Source: Paenibacillus faecalis (GTDB lineage Bacteria > Bacillota > Bacilli > Paenibacillales > Paenibacillaceae). Taken from it: a stretch of 64,000 bases of DNA. The notes under the pieces were generated by a model. That model saw only the letters and a list, made by a program, of their open reading frames with translations, was not told the DNA's origin and did no database searches. Numbering within the stretch: position 1 is the stretch's first letter; every line of letters begins with the position of its first letter. The DNA lies in NCBI RefSeq assembly GCF_900289175.1, contig NZ_LT985747.1:3726121-3790120 (forward strand), written 5' to 3'. Below are positions 17,204-25,046 of the stretch, piece by piece. The translations under genes and the position numbers were made by a program.

Positions 17204-18295
17204 TTAAGGATTGGAAATTGTAATATGTGTGTCGAAAGCTGGACTGTTTGGCACAATATTAAAATAAGTCGTTCCCGGGACCAAAGGTACCTCTTTACCG
17301 TCTTTCATAAATCGAATTACATCCCCGTCTGAACGGACCCATTGGCCTTTAATCACTTTCCCATGCTGGAAGAGCATCGCTTCTCCGCCCGAATCAAGAT
17401 CTATAGCCAGTCTGCCAACATCATCAAGCACTTTATGATCTGCTCCAAGCACAATGACATTCGATGCAGTCAATACAGCATCATTATTCAAATCGATATG
17501 CGGCTCACTGTTAATGGACCTTTGATACTGCTTGGACTCTTCATCATAGGTGTACCCCACCACATAATTTTCCAGCAAAAAAGTAATGTCTACCTTCGCC
17601 GCATCTTCCCCCGAAGGTGCATTACCGGAAGCTTCGCCTTCCTTGATGAAAGGATACCTAGGTATCTTCACTTCATCCGAGAATTGATACCGATCCGCTC
17701 CCTCACGAAGCTTCTCGTCACTGGTATACAAGTTATGGGGAGCCTTTCGGTCCTTCTCCCTCCAGAAATAGGCCCCTGCATTGCCGATCTCATCAAGATC
17801 TTGCTTGCCCTGGTTTTTGATGATGGAATAAGCCTCCGGGCTTCCTCCCGCATGTACCAGGATGCCGTTATAGCTTTCGCCGACCTGAATCAAATAAGGC
17901 CGTATGCTGCGGACCGGGCCGATCTTCTCAATATCGGTTTGGCTCTGAAAAATACCGATAAGACGAGTAATCCCCCCTTCAGCCAAAACCTCATACACAA
18001 TGTCTGCCTGGCTTAGTCCCGACTGCGGCCGTGCGGGAGGCGCATTGTTAATCATGACGGCCAGCGGCCTCCGATTGGATTCCACTTCAAGCGGCATTCC
18101 TGTAAGAGGTGCTGTAAACGCAGGAGACTCCTTGGCAGTCGGCGCTTCCACCTGTGTTTTTGCCGGAGCCTGTCCACCTGCAGGGTCGGTCTCTGCCTTT
18201 TCACCAGCACCACAGGCAGATAACATGAGCACCATCGTGATGGAAAGAATACCTGTCCTCCACACGGCTTTACTTTTGTTTAGCCACATCTTCAT
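17204..18295 (-). CDS. yerB: DUF3048 lipoprotein, YerB-like
   Basis: A 363-residue exported lipoprotein: signal peptide with lipobox LSAC (lipidated Cys28), a Pro/Ala/Thr-rich spacer (29-60), then two DUF3048 domains. The conserved phrases RPLAVMINNAPPARPQSGLS, DIVYEVLAEGGITRL and GPVRSIRPY are those of YerB. Function is unknown in the family. It stands alone, with free sequence on both sides; in Bacillus yerB also lies near yerC and the yerQ region. Confidence 0.9.
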   Translation of the reverse strand: MKMWLNKSKAVWRTGILSITMVLMLSACGAGEKAETDPAGGQAPAKTQVEAPTAKESPAFTAPLTGMPLEVESNRRPLAVMINNAPPARPQSGLSQADIVYEVLAEGGITRLIGIFQSQTDIEKIGPVRSIRPYLIQVGESYNGILVHAGGSPEAYSIIKNQGKQDLDEIGNAGAYFWREKDRKAPHNLYTSDEKLREGADRYQFSDEVKIPRYPFIKEGEASGNAPSGEDAAKVDITFLLENYVVGYTYDEESKQYQRSINSEPHIDLNNDAVLTASNVIVLGADHKVLDDVGRLAIDLDSGGEAMLFQHGKVIKGQWVRSDGDVIRFMKDGKEVPLVPGTTYFNIVPNSPAFDTHITISNP

Positions 18296-18424
18296 TTTTC
18301 CCCCTAATCCATAGCATACCCAAATGCATTATTTACTCGACTGCAAGAAACTATATTTTACATTTAATCACAAAACATGTTTTTTGTCTGTAAATGTATA
18401 GTATAGAAAGAGTTTAGATGAGAG

Positions 18425-18476
18425 GACAAGGAACATGATCACGATCATCATGGTCGTCGATTGTCGTTACCTTGTC
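18425..18476. other. Hairpin and possible leader peptide between yerB and DoxX
   Basis: GACAAGG (18425-18431) pairs with CCTTGTC (18470-18476) around a 38-base interior. Starting inside it, at 18435, is a 36-codon frame (MITIIMVVDCRYLVSF...) that stops at 18544, inside the Fnr-type box. GAGAGG lies 9 bases before its ATG, but no promoter is evident. It could be an upstream regulatory RNA or be meaningless. The rest of 18296-18540 is AT-rich and empty. Confidence 0.3.
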
Positions 18477-18540
18477 AGCTTCAATACATTTCACGTTGAT
18501 TTAAAGATACAAAAAATTAATTTTAAATTTTATTGTATTT

Positions 18541-18583
18541 TGTGATTTAAATCACATAGTATGTGATTTTTTTCACTTATAAT
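18541..18583 (+). promoter_or_regulatory. Fnr/Crp-type operators and -10 box of the DoxX gene
   Basis: TGTGATTTAAATCACA (18541-18556) is a perfect palindrome matching the Fnr/Crp consensus TGTGA-N6-TCACA. A second, imperfect copy TGTGATTTTTTTCACT follows at 18562-18577. TATAAT is at 18578-18583, so transcription should begin near 18590, placing the perfect site at -41.5, the classic class II activator position. No good -35 box is present, as expected for an activated promoter. Oxygen-limitation control by Fnr is the likeliest reading. Confidence 0.8.
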
Positions 18584-18660
18584 GAAGCCATAAAGAGATG
18601 ATCATCCTCCAAACAGCATCAAAAATGAGTAATTCATACATGACTAAGGAGTGGTTCCAT

Positions 18661-19191
18661 ATGTTTATCCAATGGCTGAGAGAGAATAAAGTTGCGATGT
18701 GGCTTCTGACTGTTATCCGTATCTATATTGGATATGAGTGGTTGGTAGCCGGTTGGCACAAGCTGACAGGAGGATTTGACGCTGCTGGCTTCTTGCAAGG
18801 AGCTATTGCAAATTCCACAGGTGAACATCCGGCTGTTCAAGGCTGGTGGGCTGCATTTCTAGAACATGTTGCCATGCCGGGAGTTGAATTCTTCAACGTT
18901 CTGGTACCGCTCGGCGAGTTCCTGGTAGGTCTCGGACTCATCCTCGGTACGTTTACGACCTTCGCTGCACTGATGGGGCTTGTAATGAATGCGGCATTCC
19001 TCCTTTCGGGTACGGTGAGCACCAACGTACAAATGCTGCTGCTTGAAGTCCTGATCATCGTTGCCGCTGCTAACGCTGGTAAAATCGGTCTTGACCGCTA
19101 TGTACTTCCTTACCTTCGTAAATGGTTTAACAAAGATGGACAAACCGATCAAAGCGATCATAAACCAGCGTTTAAGAAAAGAACCGTGTAA
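18661..19191 (+). CDS. DoxX-family membrane protein
   Basis: A 176-residue protein with four membrane helices (about 14-34, 75-98, 103-121, 126-145) and a hydrophilic C-terminus. The start MFIQWLREN follows AAGGAG by 9 bases; the longer frame upstream has no ribosome site. The N-terminal helix with RIYIGYEWLVAGWHKLTGG, and FLVGLGLILGTFT later, are DoxX signatures. DoxX/DoxD proteins are linked to quinone or thiosulfate oxidation and redox stress, which fits the Fnr-type promoter upstream. The exact reaction here is unknown. Confidence 0.85.
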   Translation: MFIQWLRENKVAMWLLTVIRIYIGYEWLVAGWHKLTGGFDAAGFLQGAIANSTGEHPAVQGWWAAFLEHVAMPGVEFFNVLVPLGEFLVGLGLILGTFTTFAALMGLVMNAAFLLSGTVSTNVQMLLLEVLIIVAAANAGKIGLDRYVLPYLRKWFNKDGQTDQSDHKPAFKKRTV

Positions 19192-19283
19192 TTCTAATCT
19201 CAAGTACAAATCCATTATTTCATATATAGAGAAACCATACTGATTTAACAAAACAGAGAAGCGAGCAGCCTTTAGAAACATAC

Positions 19284-19328
19284 AAAGACCTCCATTGACC
19301 CGAAAACGGGAAAGGGAGGTCTTTGTTT
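19284..19328. terminator. Bidirectional terminator between DoxX and the hydrolase
   Basis: AAAGACCTCC (19284-19293) pairs with GGAGGTCTTT (19315-19324), with T-runs on both strands, between two convergent genes. Confidence 0.85.
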
Positions 19329-20156
19329 TCATATCATCCAATGCTGCCAATCCTCTTTGGCAGTCTCCAGTTCATTTAACCATGTTCGGGTCTTTGTCAG
19401 CAGCTGTGATCGCTGCGGTCCTGAAGAATACGTATGATCCGCCTGGAAGATAATTTCTTTATCACAGCATCCCTGTGGACGCATCCAGAATACCTTTTGA
19501 TATAAAAATGCATAATCTACCGGAATAATCTCATCCGATGTACCGTGAATAACCAGCACATTTCCGCCAAACCGAGTTGCCTCCTGGAACGGCTGCCCTG
19601 TCGCCAACGATTCGAAGAACGCCGGGGTAAATTCATAACCGAGATAATCCGCTTTTCCCGATTTCACAGAGGTATCGTAAACATCCTGGCCTGTAATGTT
19701 CACGATATCATTAAATGGATAGCCTACAGCGGACCACAAAACAAGATTGCTCACCCGCCGATCACGAACGGCGGTCTGGAGTGCAACTGCACCACCGAGG
19801 CTGTGACCAATAAGCGTCACTCTGGTTGGATCAACATCGGTAAGCTCAAGTCCGTAGTCCAGCACAGAACGAGTCTGGGCAATCATCGATTTCAGCCCTT
19901 CAGCGCCATAGCATCCGGTGCTTTCTCCACAGCCTACATAATCAAAGCGAAGCACCATGTATCCGTCTTCTGCAAGCTCGCGCGCCGTCTGCACAAACAG
20001 GCGATCCACGCCTATCCGGCTTCCGATAAAACCATGGCAAATTATAATAAGCGGAACCCGGTCGCAGCGCCCTTTCGATGCTTCATCTTTTGACGGATAA
20101 TGCAAACTTGCCGCCAGCTTCTCATCATTGTAACCGATCATAATCTGTCGCTCCAT
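19329..20156 (-). CDS. Alpha/beta-hydrolase (esterase or peptidase-like)
   Basis: A 275-residue cytoplasmic hydrolase. The start is MERQIMIGYN (ATG at 20156), seven bases after GGGGGA; an ATG two codons upstream abuts that site. The nucleophile elbow GHSLGG (Ser at about 119), the acid in HGTSDEIIP and the His in ADHTYSS form the triad. The oxyanion segment ICHGFIGSR lies near residue 40. It resembles serine aminopeptidase / feruloyl-esterase-like proteins, but the substrate cannot be deduced. Monocistronic. Confidence 0.85.
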   Translation of the reverse strand: MERQIMIGYNDEKLAASLHYPSKDEASKGRCDRVPLIIICHGFIGSRIGVDRLFVQTARELAEDGYMVLRFDYVGCGESTGCYGAEGLKSMIAQTRSVLDYGLELTDVDPTRVTLIGHSLGGAVALQTAVRDRRVSNLVLWSAVGYPFNDIVNITGQDVYDTSVKSGKADYLGYEFTPAFFESLATGQPFQEATRFGGNVLVIHGTSDEIIPVDYAFLYQKVFWMRPQGCCDKEIIFQADHTYSSGPQRSQLLTKTRTWLNELETAKEDWQHWMI

Positions 20157-20285
20157 GTTCATTCCCCCGCATGACTTCTTTAATACAATAATTCCGATCT
20201 ATTTAATATGAATTGATTGGAATTATCTTATCATGGCCTATATAAGTTGTCAACGACAAGGGAATGGATCTTTTTCCTTCCTATA

Positions 20286-20573
20286 TTAATACTCGTAGCT
20301 GCGGCGAAACATCGTGTGCGTCTCTACCCGACCGCTCCAGTTATTCAGCCACTGTGCATCTTCCAAATCGTTATCCCAAAGGCTTGATGCACTCCCATCC
20401 GCTTTCCCTCTCGCCTCGGTCATTTCCTTCATAAAATCCGTTTCCAACTTATTTACCGCGAAAGGGTGACCATGATGACTTGCCAGCTCCTTATCCGTAT
20501 TAGCATCTGTTTTCACACCATTTAAAGCCGATCTTTCTGCGGCTCTGCTGCGTGCATTGTCCTTTTGTTCCAT
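20286..20573 (-). CDS. Small hydrophilic protein of unknown function
   Basis: A 95-residue soluble protein starting MEQKDNARSRAAERSA, with AAAGGGTGA ahead of the start. It is rich in Ala, Asp, Glu and Asn with few hydrophobic residues, and ends with an aromatic patch (WLNNWSGRVETHTMFRRSYEY). The composition resembles small spore-associated proteins of Bacillales, but I recognise no family. It sits alone between the hydrolase and the PadR gene. Confidence 0.55.
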   Translation of the reverse strand: MEQKDNARSRAAERSALNGVKTDANTDKELASHHGHPFAVNKLETDFMKEMTEARGKADGSASSLWDNDLEDAQWLNNWSGRVETHTMFRRSYEY

Positions 20574-20750
20574 ACACTCTTCACCCTTTCGTGTTCTAGA
20601 GATTCAAATATAATGATATTTTTAAAGAACGGACGGGTAATTATTCTCTCTTTGATCAATCTTCACTTTTTTTGCACATTAGCTTGCATAACAAGGTAGA
20701 TGTATGTAAACTATGTTGTAATACAAGGTATATGGTAGAGGGAGGTCATC

Positions 20751-21092
20751 ATGACAACGCAAAGCCAGATGCTCAAGGGAATATTGGAAGGATGCATCTT
20801 GTCGCTAATGGAGAATCGGGAAGTGTACGGCTACGAACTCAGCACTCTGCTTGAAGAAAGCGGTTTGACATTCGTGAGTGAAGGAAGCATCTATCCCCTT
20901 CTTCTCCGAATGCAGAAAGAGGCGTTAATTGAAGGCACGCTTCGTTCGAATACCGGTTCCGGCGGCCCCCCGCGTAAATATTATAACCTGACGAAGAAAG
21001 GCAAGGATACTCTGACTCAATTCAAACAGCATTGGGGCACGCTCAAACATAGTGTGGACCATATTTTAGACAACGAAAGGAGCAAACGATGA
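20751..21092 (+). CDS. PadR-family transcriptional regulator
   Basis: A 113-residue winged-helix regulator with a strong ribosome site (GGGAGG, 5 bases). The N-terminal winged helix contains ENREVYGYELSTLLEESG and SEGSIYPLLLRMQKEALIEG, standard PadR phrases, and PPRKYYNLTKKGK forms the wing. A short C-terminal helix serves for dimerisation. Its stop overlaps the next gene by 4 bases (ATGA). PadR/DUF1129 pairs usually act together, the regulator controlling its own operon. An imperfect repeat (ACAAGGTA twice) lies upstream at 20690-20735. Confidence 0.9.
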   Translation: MTTQSQMLKGILEGCILSLMENREVYGYELSTLLEESGLTFVSEGSIYPLLLRMQKEALIEGTLRSNTGSGGPPRKYYNLTKKGKDTLTQFKQHWGTLKHSVDHILDNERSKR

Positions 21093-21754
21093 AGATTAAA
21101 CAGATGATCCGGGAAAACAATCGGATGCAGGAGCAAATGACACCATCCAATTTAAAATATTACGAAGACATGGTCGTCTATATCCGAACCAGTCCTGTGA
21201 ATGAAGCGCGGGGAGAGGAACTTTTGCTTGAGATGGCCCAACATCTGCTGGATGCTCAAAGTAAAGGCAAAAGTGCAGAAGAAGTGTTCGGCAATGATCC
21301 TGAAGCGTATTGCGCGGAACTGGTGGAGAATCTGCCAAAATTAAAAGGTCTCAGCCAGCTTCAACTTAGCCTGATGATTCCTTGGATCGCGTTGACCTGG
21401 TTCTTTTTCGCTCATGCACTGGTCGGTTTTGTAACCATGATCGCTAACGGTAATGTAGAACAAATGTCTCAAGTACGCATTTCCACCCTTATACTCGTTG
21501 CAGCCGGCTCCTATATTTTGATCAAACTGATTATGGACATGATGAACAAAGATGCCTTTCAGCCCGAAGAGAACAAGCGTAAAATCAACTTGAGAAACAT
21601 GGGAATTTATATATTCATTGCGATCGTTATCGTCGTTGCAGGCGTATGGCTTAGTCGCTTCCTTCCTGTGCTTGTGATCGAGCCATGGATGAGCCTCATT
21701 ATTTTTGTTATCGGATTCATTGGCAGCAAAGTGTTATTCTCAAGAAATAAATAA
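21089..21754 (+). CDS. DUF1129-like membrane protein, PadR partner
   Basis: A 221-residue protein with a soluble N-terminal helical region (1-88), containing a conserved-looking acidic patch (DPEAYCAELVENLPK). It is followed by four hydrophobic helices (about 90-115, 128-148, 172-190, 196-214). Such proteins commonly follow PadR genes and are thought to receive or transmit envelope signals. It overlaps the regulator by 4 bases, so the two are translationally coupled. A terminator follows. Confidence 0.75.
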   Translation: MKIKQMIRENNRMQEQMTPSNLKYYEDMVVYIRTSPVNEARGEELLLEMAQHLLDAQSKGKSAEEVFGNDPEAYCAELVENLPKLKGLSQLQLSLMIPWIALTWFFFAHALVGFVTMIANGNVEQMSQVRISTLILVAAGSYILIKLIMDMMNKDAFQPEENKRKINLRNMGIYIFIAIVIVVAGVWLSRFLPVLVIEPWMSLIIFVIGFIGSKVLFSRNK

Positions 21755-21761
21755 GAATGAT

Positions 21762-21795
21762 AAGCCCGCATCCCATCGAATGGATTCGGGCTTTT
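21762..21795 (+). terminator. Terminator of the PadR operon
   Basis: AAGCCCG (21762-21768) pairs with CGGGCTT (21787-21793), with a second short stem inside, followed by T. Confidence 0.75.
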
Positions 21796-21828
21796 GTCGA
21801 TTCTGTCCCTTAGTATCATTTTGTATAC

Positions 21829-21855
21829 TATAGCACTTTCAAGTGCCTACTTTTA
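21829..21855 (+). promoter_or_regulatory. Putative HxlR operator ahead of the monooxygenase operon
   Basis: The 27-base segment has the pattern TATA-N-CACTT-NN-AA-N5-TACTT-N-TA, which also occurs at 24928-24954 before the HxlR-type gene (18 of 27 positions identical). It contains the dyad GCACTT-TC-AAGTGC. It lies about 95 bases before the first gene. Confidence 0.65.
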
Positions 21856-21950
21856 CAAAAGGTCAACTTAGGGCATAATACATATATAGATAATTAATTA
21901 AAGTAAGTAACTTTATATATTTCAGTTTTATAACGAAAGGTTGAATGAAC

Positions 21951-23006
21951 ATGGAAAAATATCGTATTGATCAAAGCAAAGGTTTGGAATTTGGTCTTTA
22001 TTCCCTCGGTGAGCATACTCCCGATCCGCATACAGGCAATCGGATCCCGGCTGAACAGCGTATTCATGAAATCATTGAAGCCGCGAAGCTGGCGGAGCAA
22101 GCCGGTGTCGATGTGTTCGGTGTAGGTGAAAGCCACCAGGAGTATTTTATTTCACAGGCACACGCTGTCATTTTAAGCGCCATCGCTCAAGCGACAGAAA
22201 AAATGAAAATAATAAGCTCCTCTACAATCATTAGTACTTCTGATCCCGTACGTGTATATGAAAACTTTGCAACCATTGATTTAATTTCCAAAGGACGTGC
22301 AGAAATCGTTGCAGGACGTGCATCACGGGTGGGATTGTTTGAACTATTAGGGTATGATCTGCGGAACTATGAAGAGCTGTTTGAAGAAAAGTTTGAGCTG
22401 CTCAATTTGATCAACGAGCAAGAGATCGTGAACTGGAGCGGTCAATTCCGTGCTCCCCTTCATGATGCCAAGGTTCTGCCTCGTCCACTCCAAGGATCGC
22501 TGCCTATTTGGCGGGCAGTAGGTGGACCTCCCGGAAGTGCTATTAAGGCAGGGCGTGCCGGCGTACCGATGATACTGGCTGCCTTGGGAGGTCCTGCAAC
22601 AAGTTTCAAATTATCCGTCGATGCATACCGAAATGCTGCGAAAGAAAGCGGATTTGATCCTGAGACACTTCCAATCGGTACAACCGGATTGTTCTATGTA
22701 GCCGAAACTACACAGCAAGCCATGAGAGAATATTACCCTTATGTAAATTCCGGTATTACGTTAGCTAACGGACGCGGATTCCCTAAGCAACATTTTGCTC
22801 AAGGAGCAGACAAGCGCGATGTCCTGGTTGTTGGCAGCCCGCAGGAAGTCATCGAAAAGATCCTTTATCAGCATGAGTTGTTCGGACATCAGCGTTATTT
22901 GGCACAGCTTGATTTCGGCGGTGTTCCATTTGATAAAGTAATGAAAAATATCGAACTGATTGGTACAGAAATTTTGCCAGCTATTAAAAAGTATACAGCG
23001 AAGTAA
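21951..23006 (+). CDS. Luciferase-like (LLM class) flavin-dependent monooxygenase
   Basis: A 351-residue FMNH2-dependent oxygenase of the bacterial luciferase TIM-barrel family. The start at 21951 gives the better spacing to AAAGG; an ATG at 21945 is also possible. Family features include GLYSLGEH near the N-terminus, AAKLAEQAGVDVFGVGESHQ and SSTIISTSDPVRVYENFATI, then the RAEIVAGR segment at the flavin site. It is first in a three-gene operon with an FMN reductase, which would supply reduced flavin, and a pirin. Substrate unknown; a quinone or electrophile-related role fits the HxlR control. Confidence 0.88.
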   Translation: MEKYRIDQSKGLEFGLYSLGEHTPDPHTGNRIPAEQRIHEIIEAAKLAEQAGVDVFGVGESHQEYFISQAHAVILSAIAQATEKMKIISSSTIISTSDPVRVYENFATIDLISKGRAEIVAGRASRVGLFELLGYDLRNYEELFEEKFELLNLINEQEIVNWSGQFRAPLHDAKVLPRPLQGSLPIWRAVGGPPGSAIKAGRAGVPMILAALGGPATSFKLSVDAYRNAAKESGFDPETLPIGTTGLFYVAETTQQAMREYYPYVNSGITLANGRGFPKQHFAQGADKRDVLVVGSPQEVIEKILYQHELFGHQRYLAQLDFGGVPFDKVMKNIELIGTEILPAIKKYTAK

Positions 23007-23021
23007 CAGGAGGTCCCTTTT

Positions 23022-23588
23022 ATGAAAATTGTCGGCTTATCCGGTTCCATTGTAGGATCTAAAACTAGAACTGCAATGAATTACACGATGGATCAATTGA
23101 AGGAAAAATACCCTGACGTTGAAGTTACGCTCATTGATCTGGCTGAGTACTCGATCCAATTTAGTGATGGACGTGACTATAGAGAATATAAGGGAGATAC
23201 CGAATATGTAACGAAAACGATAATGGAAGCAGATGCGCTCATCTTGGGAACGCCGATCTTCCAAGCATCGATTCCAGCAACTTTGAAAAATATTTTCGAC
23301 TTGCTCCCGGTCAATGCTTTTCGGGATAAAATCGTCAGTATGCTGGTCACAGCCGGTTCTCCAAAGCATTTTCTGATCCCGGAACAGCAGCTAAAGCCAA
23401 TTCTGGCTTACATGAAGGCACAGATCGTTCAGACCTATGTCTTTATCGAAGATCAAGATTTTCAGCGCAAAGAAATTGTAAATGACGATGTGTTGTTTCG
23501 AATTGAGCGCTTAGTGGAGGATACCGTCCTCTTAACCGAAACCTATGCCAAGCTTCGTGAACAACACGAAGCCAAGTATGACTTTTAA
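23022..23588 (+). CDS. NAD(P)H-dependent FMN reductase (SsuE-like)
   Basis: A 188-residue flavodoxin-fold enzyme that reduces FMN with NAD(P)H. The phosphate-binding loop GLSGSIVGSKTRT lies at 5-17, and GTPIFQASIPATLKNIFD (about 74-91) is the second flavin contact. It follows the monooxygenase by 15 bases with AGGAGG ahead of its start, so it is probably that enzyme's reductase partner. It belongs to the family of SsuE and of azoreductase-like oxidoreductases. Confidence 0.88.
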   Translation: MKIVGLSGSIVGSKTRTAMNYTMDQLKEKYPDVEVTLIDLAEYSIQFSDGRDYREYKGDTEYVTKTIMEADALILGTPIFQASIPATLKNIFDLLPVNAFRDKIVSMLVTAGSPKHFLIPEQQLKPILAYMKAQIVQTYVFIEDQDFQRKEIVNDDVLFRIERLVEDTVLLTETYAKLREQHEAKYDF

Positions 23589-23619
23589 ACTATCTTTCAT
23601 AACAAGGAGGAAAGTTAAA

Positions 23620-24474
23620 ATGAAAACTCACCCTATCCATCCACGTAACATTAAAAAAGTATGGACAGTAAACGGCCGAAAAGTAAGTGATATCCATGTT
23701 GCTGCACCGATTCTAGAGCCCGGTCATTGGGAAGACTTCGATCCATTTTTGGTCATGATGGAGGATCAATTTGAAAAAGGGGCTTTTGATGTACACCCCC
23801 ATCGCGGAATTGAGACGGTATCCTTCATTATTGATGGGTCGATAAATCACTATGACAGTGCGACAGGTGATGGCGGGACTTTACGCAAAGGTGATTTGCA
23901 ATTTATGACTGCCGGCAGAGGTGTTTTACACAATGAAACGCCCGCTGATGGCGAAAGTGTTCATATGCTTCAGCTGTGGGTCAACCTGCCTCGAGAGCAC
24001 AAAATGACAGAGCCTCGTTATCAAAACATGCGTGCAGAAGACGTACCTGTTCGTCATGAGAATGGCGCTCTCATTCGAGTCTATTCAGGTTCATCCGGCG
24101 ATATTGTTTCCAATACGCTCAATTATGTACCCGTCACTTTCGTAGAGATGACAATCGATAGCGGAGCTTCCGTAACCCAGGATCTCCCTGGCAGCTATAA
24201 TGGCTTCATTTATATATTAGAGGGAAGCGGACAATTCGGGGAAAATAAAGTCGAAGCGAAAAAAGGACAGGCACTTTGGCTAGACTCTGTAGCAGCAGAA
24301 GAATTGAGCGGCATCCAGGTGACCGCAAACGAAAATCTCCGGCTTGTATTATTCGCTGGCGAACCCTTGAACGAGCCAGTTGTCGCTCGTGGTCCCTTCG
24401 TCATGAACACAGAGGCAGAAATCACACAAGCCTACAGCGATTATAGAAATGGAGTATTTCATAAATCCAATTAA
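23620..24474 (+). CDS. Pirin-family cupin protein
   Basis: A 284-residue bicupin. The start MKTHPIHPRNIKKVW follows AAGGAGG by 9 bases; the longer frame overlapping the reductase has no ribosome site. The pirin metal-binding set is visible in the N-terminal cupin: HPHRGIETVSFI (two His), then a His and a Glu in AGRGVLHNETPADG. Bacterial pirins include quercetinase-like dioxygenases and redox-responsive proteins. It is last in the monooxygenase operon, hinting at breakdown of an aromatic or quinone compound. Reaction unproven. Confidence 0.9.
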   Translation: MKTHPIHPRNIKKVWTVNGRKVSDIHVAAPILEPGHWEDFDPFLVMMEDQFEKGAFDVHPHRGIETVSFIIDGSINHYDSATGDGGTLRKGDLQFMTAGRGVLHNETPADGESVHMLQLWVNLPREHKMTEPRYQNMRAEDVPVRHENGALIRVYSGSSGDIVSNTLNYVPVTFVEMTIDSGASVTQDLPGSYNGFIYILEGSGQFGENKVEAKKGQALWLDSVAAEELSGIQVTANENLRLVLFAGEPLNEPVVARGPFVMNTEAEITQAYSDYRNGVFHKSN

Positions 24475-24488
24475 TCGAACAACAACGA

Positions 24489-24514
24489 CAAAAGGGGCAG
24501 CTATGCCCCTCTTT
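24489..24514 (+). terminator. Terminator of the monooxygenase-reductase-pirin operon
   Basis: AGGGGC-AGCTAT-GCCCCT is flanked by A and T runs, so it may serve both this operon and the convergent HxlR gene. Confidence 0.8.
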
Positions 24515-24546
24515 TGCTTTACGTTTATCGTGTTTCTATGTTTCAG

Positions 24547-24894
24547 TTATACGCTCGTTTTTTGTTGTTTTTTCATCTTATGCAGCATATGCTTCGTACC
24601 CCATTCATGCATAGCCTCCAAAATCGGCTCCAGACTTCTTCCATATTCAGTCATAGAATACTCAACCTTTGGTGGGACTTGCGGGTATACCTGGCGCCTG
24701 ATAATATCTTCAGCTTCCAATTCCCTAAGCTGCTGTGTTAACATCTTCTGGGTAATGCCTGGCAGGTCCCGCTTCAACTCGTTAAATCTTTTCGTACCTG
24801 ACTGTAATAAATGTAATAAAATAATCGGCTTCCATTTTCCCACTAATATTTCCAAAGCACTCTCCACACGGCATAGCTCCGGTTTTATTTCCAC
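24547..24894 (-). CDS. HxlR-family transcriptional regulator
   Basis: A 115-residue winged-helix protein. It opens [20 protein letters not shown], with the conserved Cys8 that serves as redox or electrophile sensor in YodB/HypR-type members. [20 protein letters not shown] is the recognition helix region, followed by the wing [12 protein letters not shown]. It converges on the monooxygenase operon. Its own promoter region carries the same 27-base pattern found before that operon, so it probably represses both and is released by quinones or oxidants. Ligand inferred. Confidence 0.9.
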   Translation of the reverse strand: MEIKPELCRVESALEILVGKWKPIILLHLLQSGTKRFNELKRDLPGITQKMLTQQLRELEAEDIIRRQVYPQVPPKVEYSMTEYGRSLEPILEAMHEWGTKHMLHKMKKQQKTSV

Positions 24895-24927
24895 TTCCGC
24901 ACCTCCTTTAAGTATCTATTTATACAG

Positions 24928-24954
24928 TATACCACTTGAAAACATGTACTTCTA
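24928..24954 (-). promoter_or_regulatory. Putative HxlR operator at its own promoter
   Basis: Second copy of the TATA-N-CACTT-NN-AA-N5-TACTT-N-TA pattern, about 35 bases upstream of the regulator's start codon, consistent with autoregulation. Confidence 0.65.
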
Positions 24955-24993
24955 ATATGCATACCCTTAACTCATCTTGGCAATCAACCAATT

Positions 24994-25032
24994 CAAAAAA
25001 GCCCGCATTCCTTTTAAACAGAAATACGAGCT
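24994..25032 (-). terminator. Terminator of ilvA
   Basis: On the minus strand a 12-bp stem with four T-G pairs (25021-25032 with 25000-25011) is followed by TTTTTT, 15 bases past the ilvA stop. Confidence 0.75.
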
Positions 25033-25046
25033 TCTCGCTATAAACA

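Noticed and set aside
20683..20740. PadR operator ahead of the PadR gene
   Set aside because: Only an imperfect ACAAGGTA repeat; no ATGT-N8-ACAT match good enough to call.
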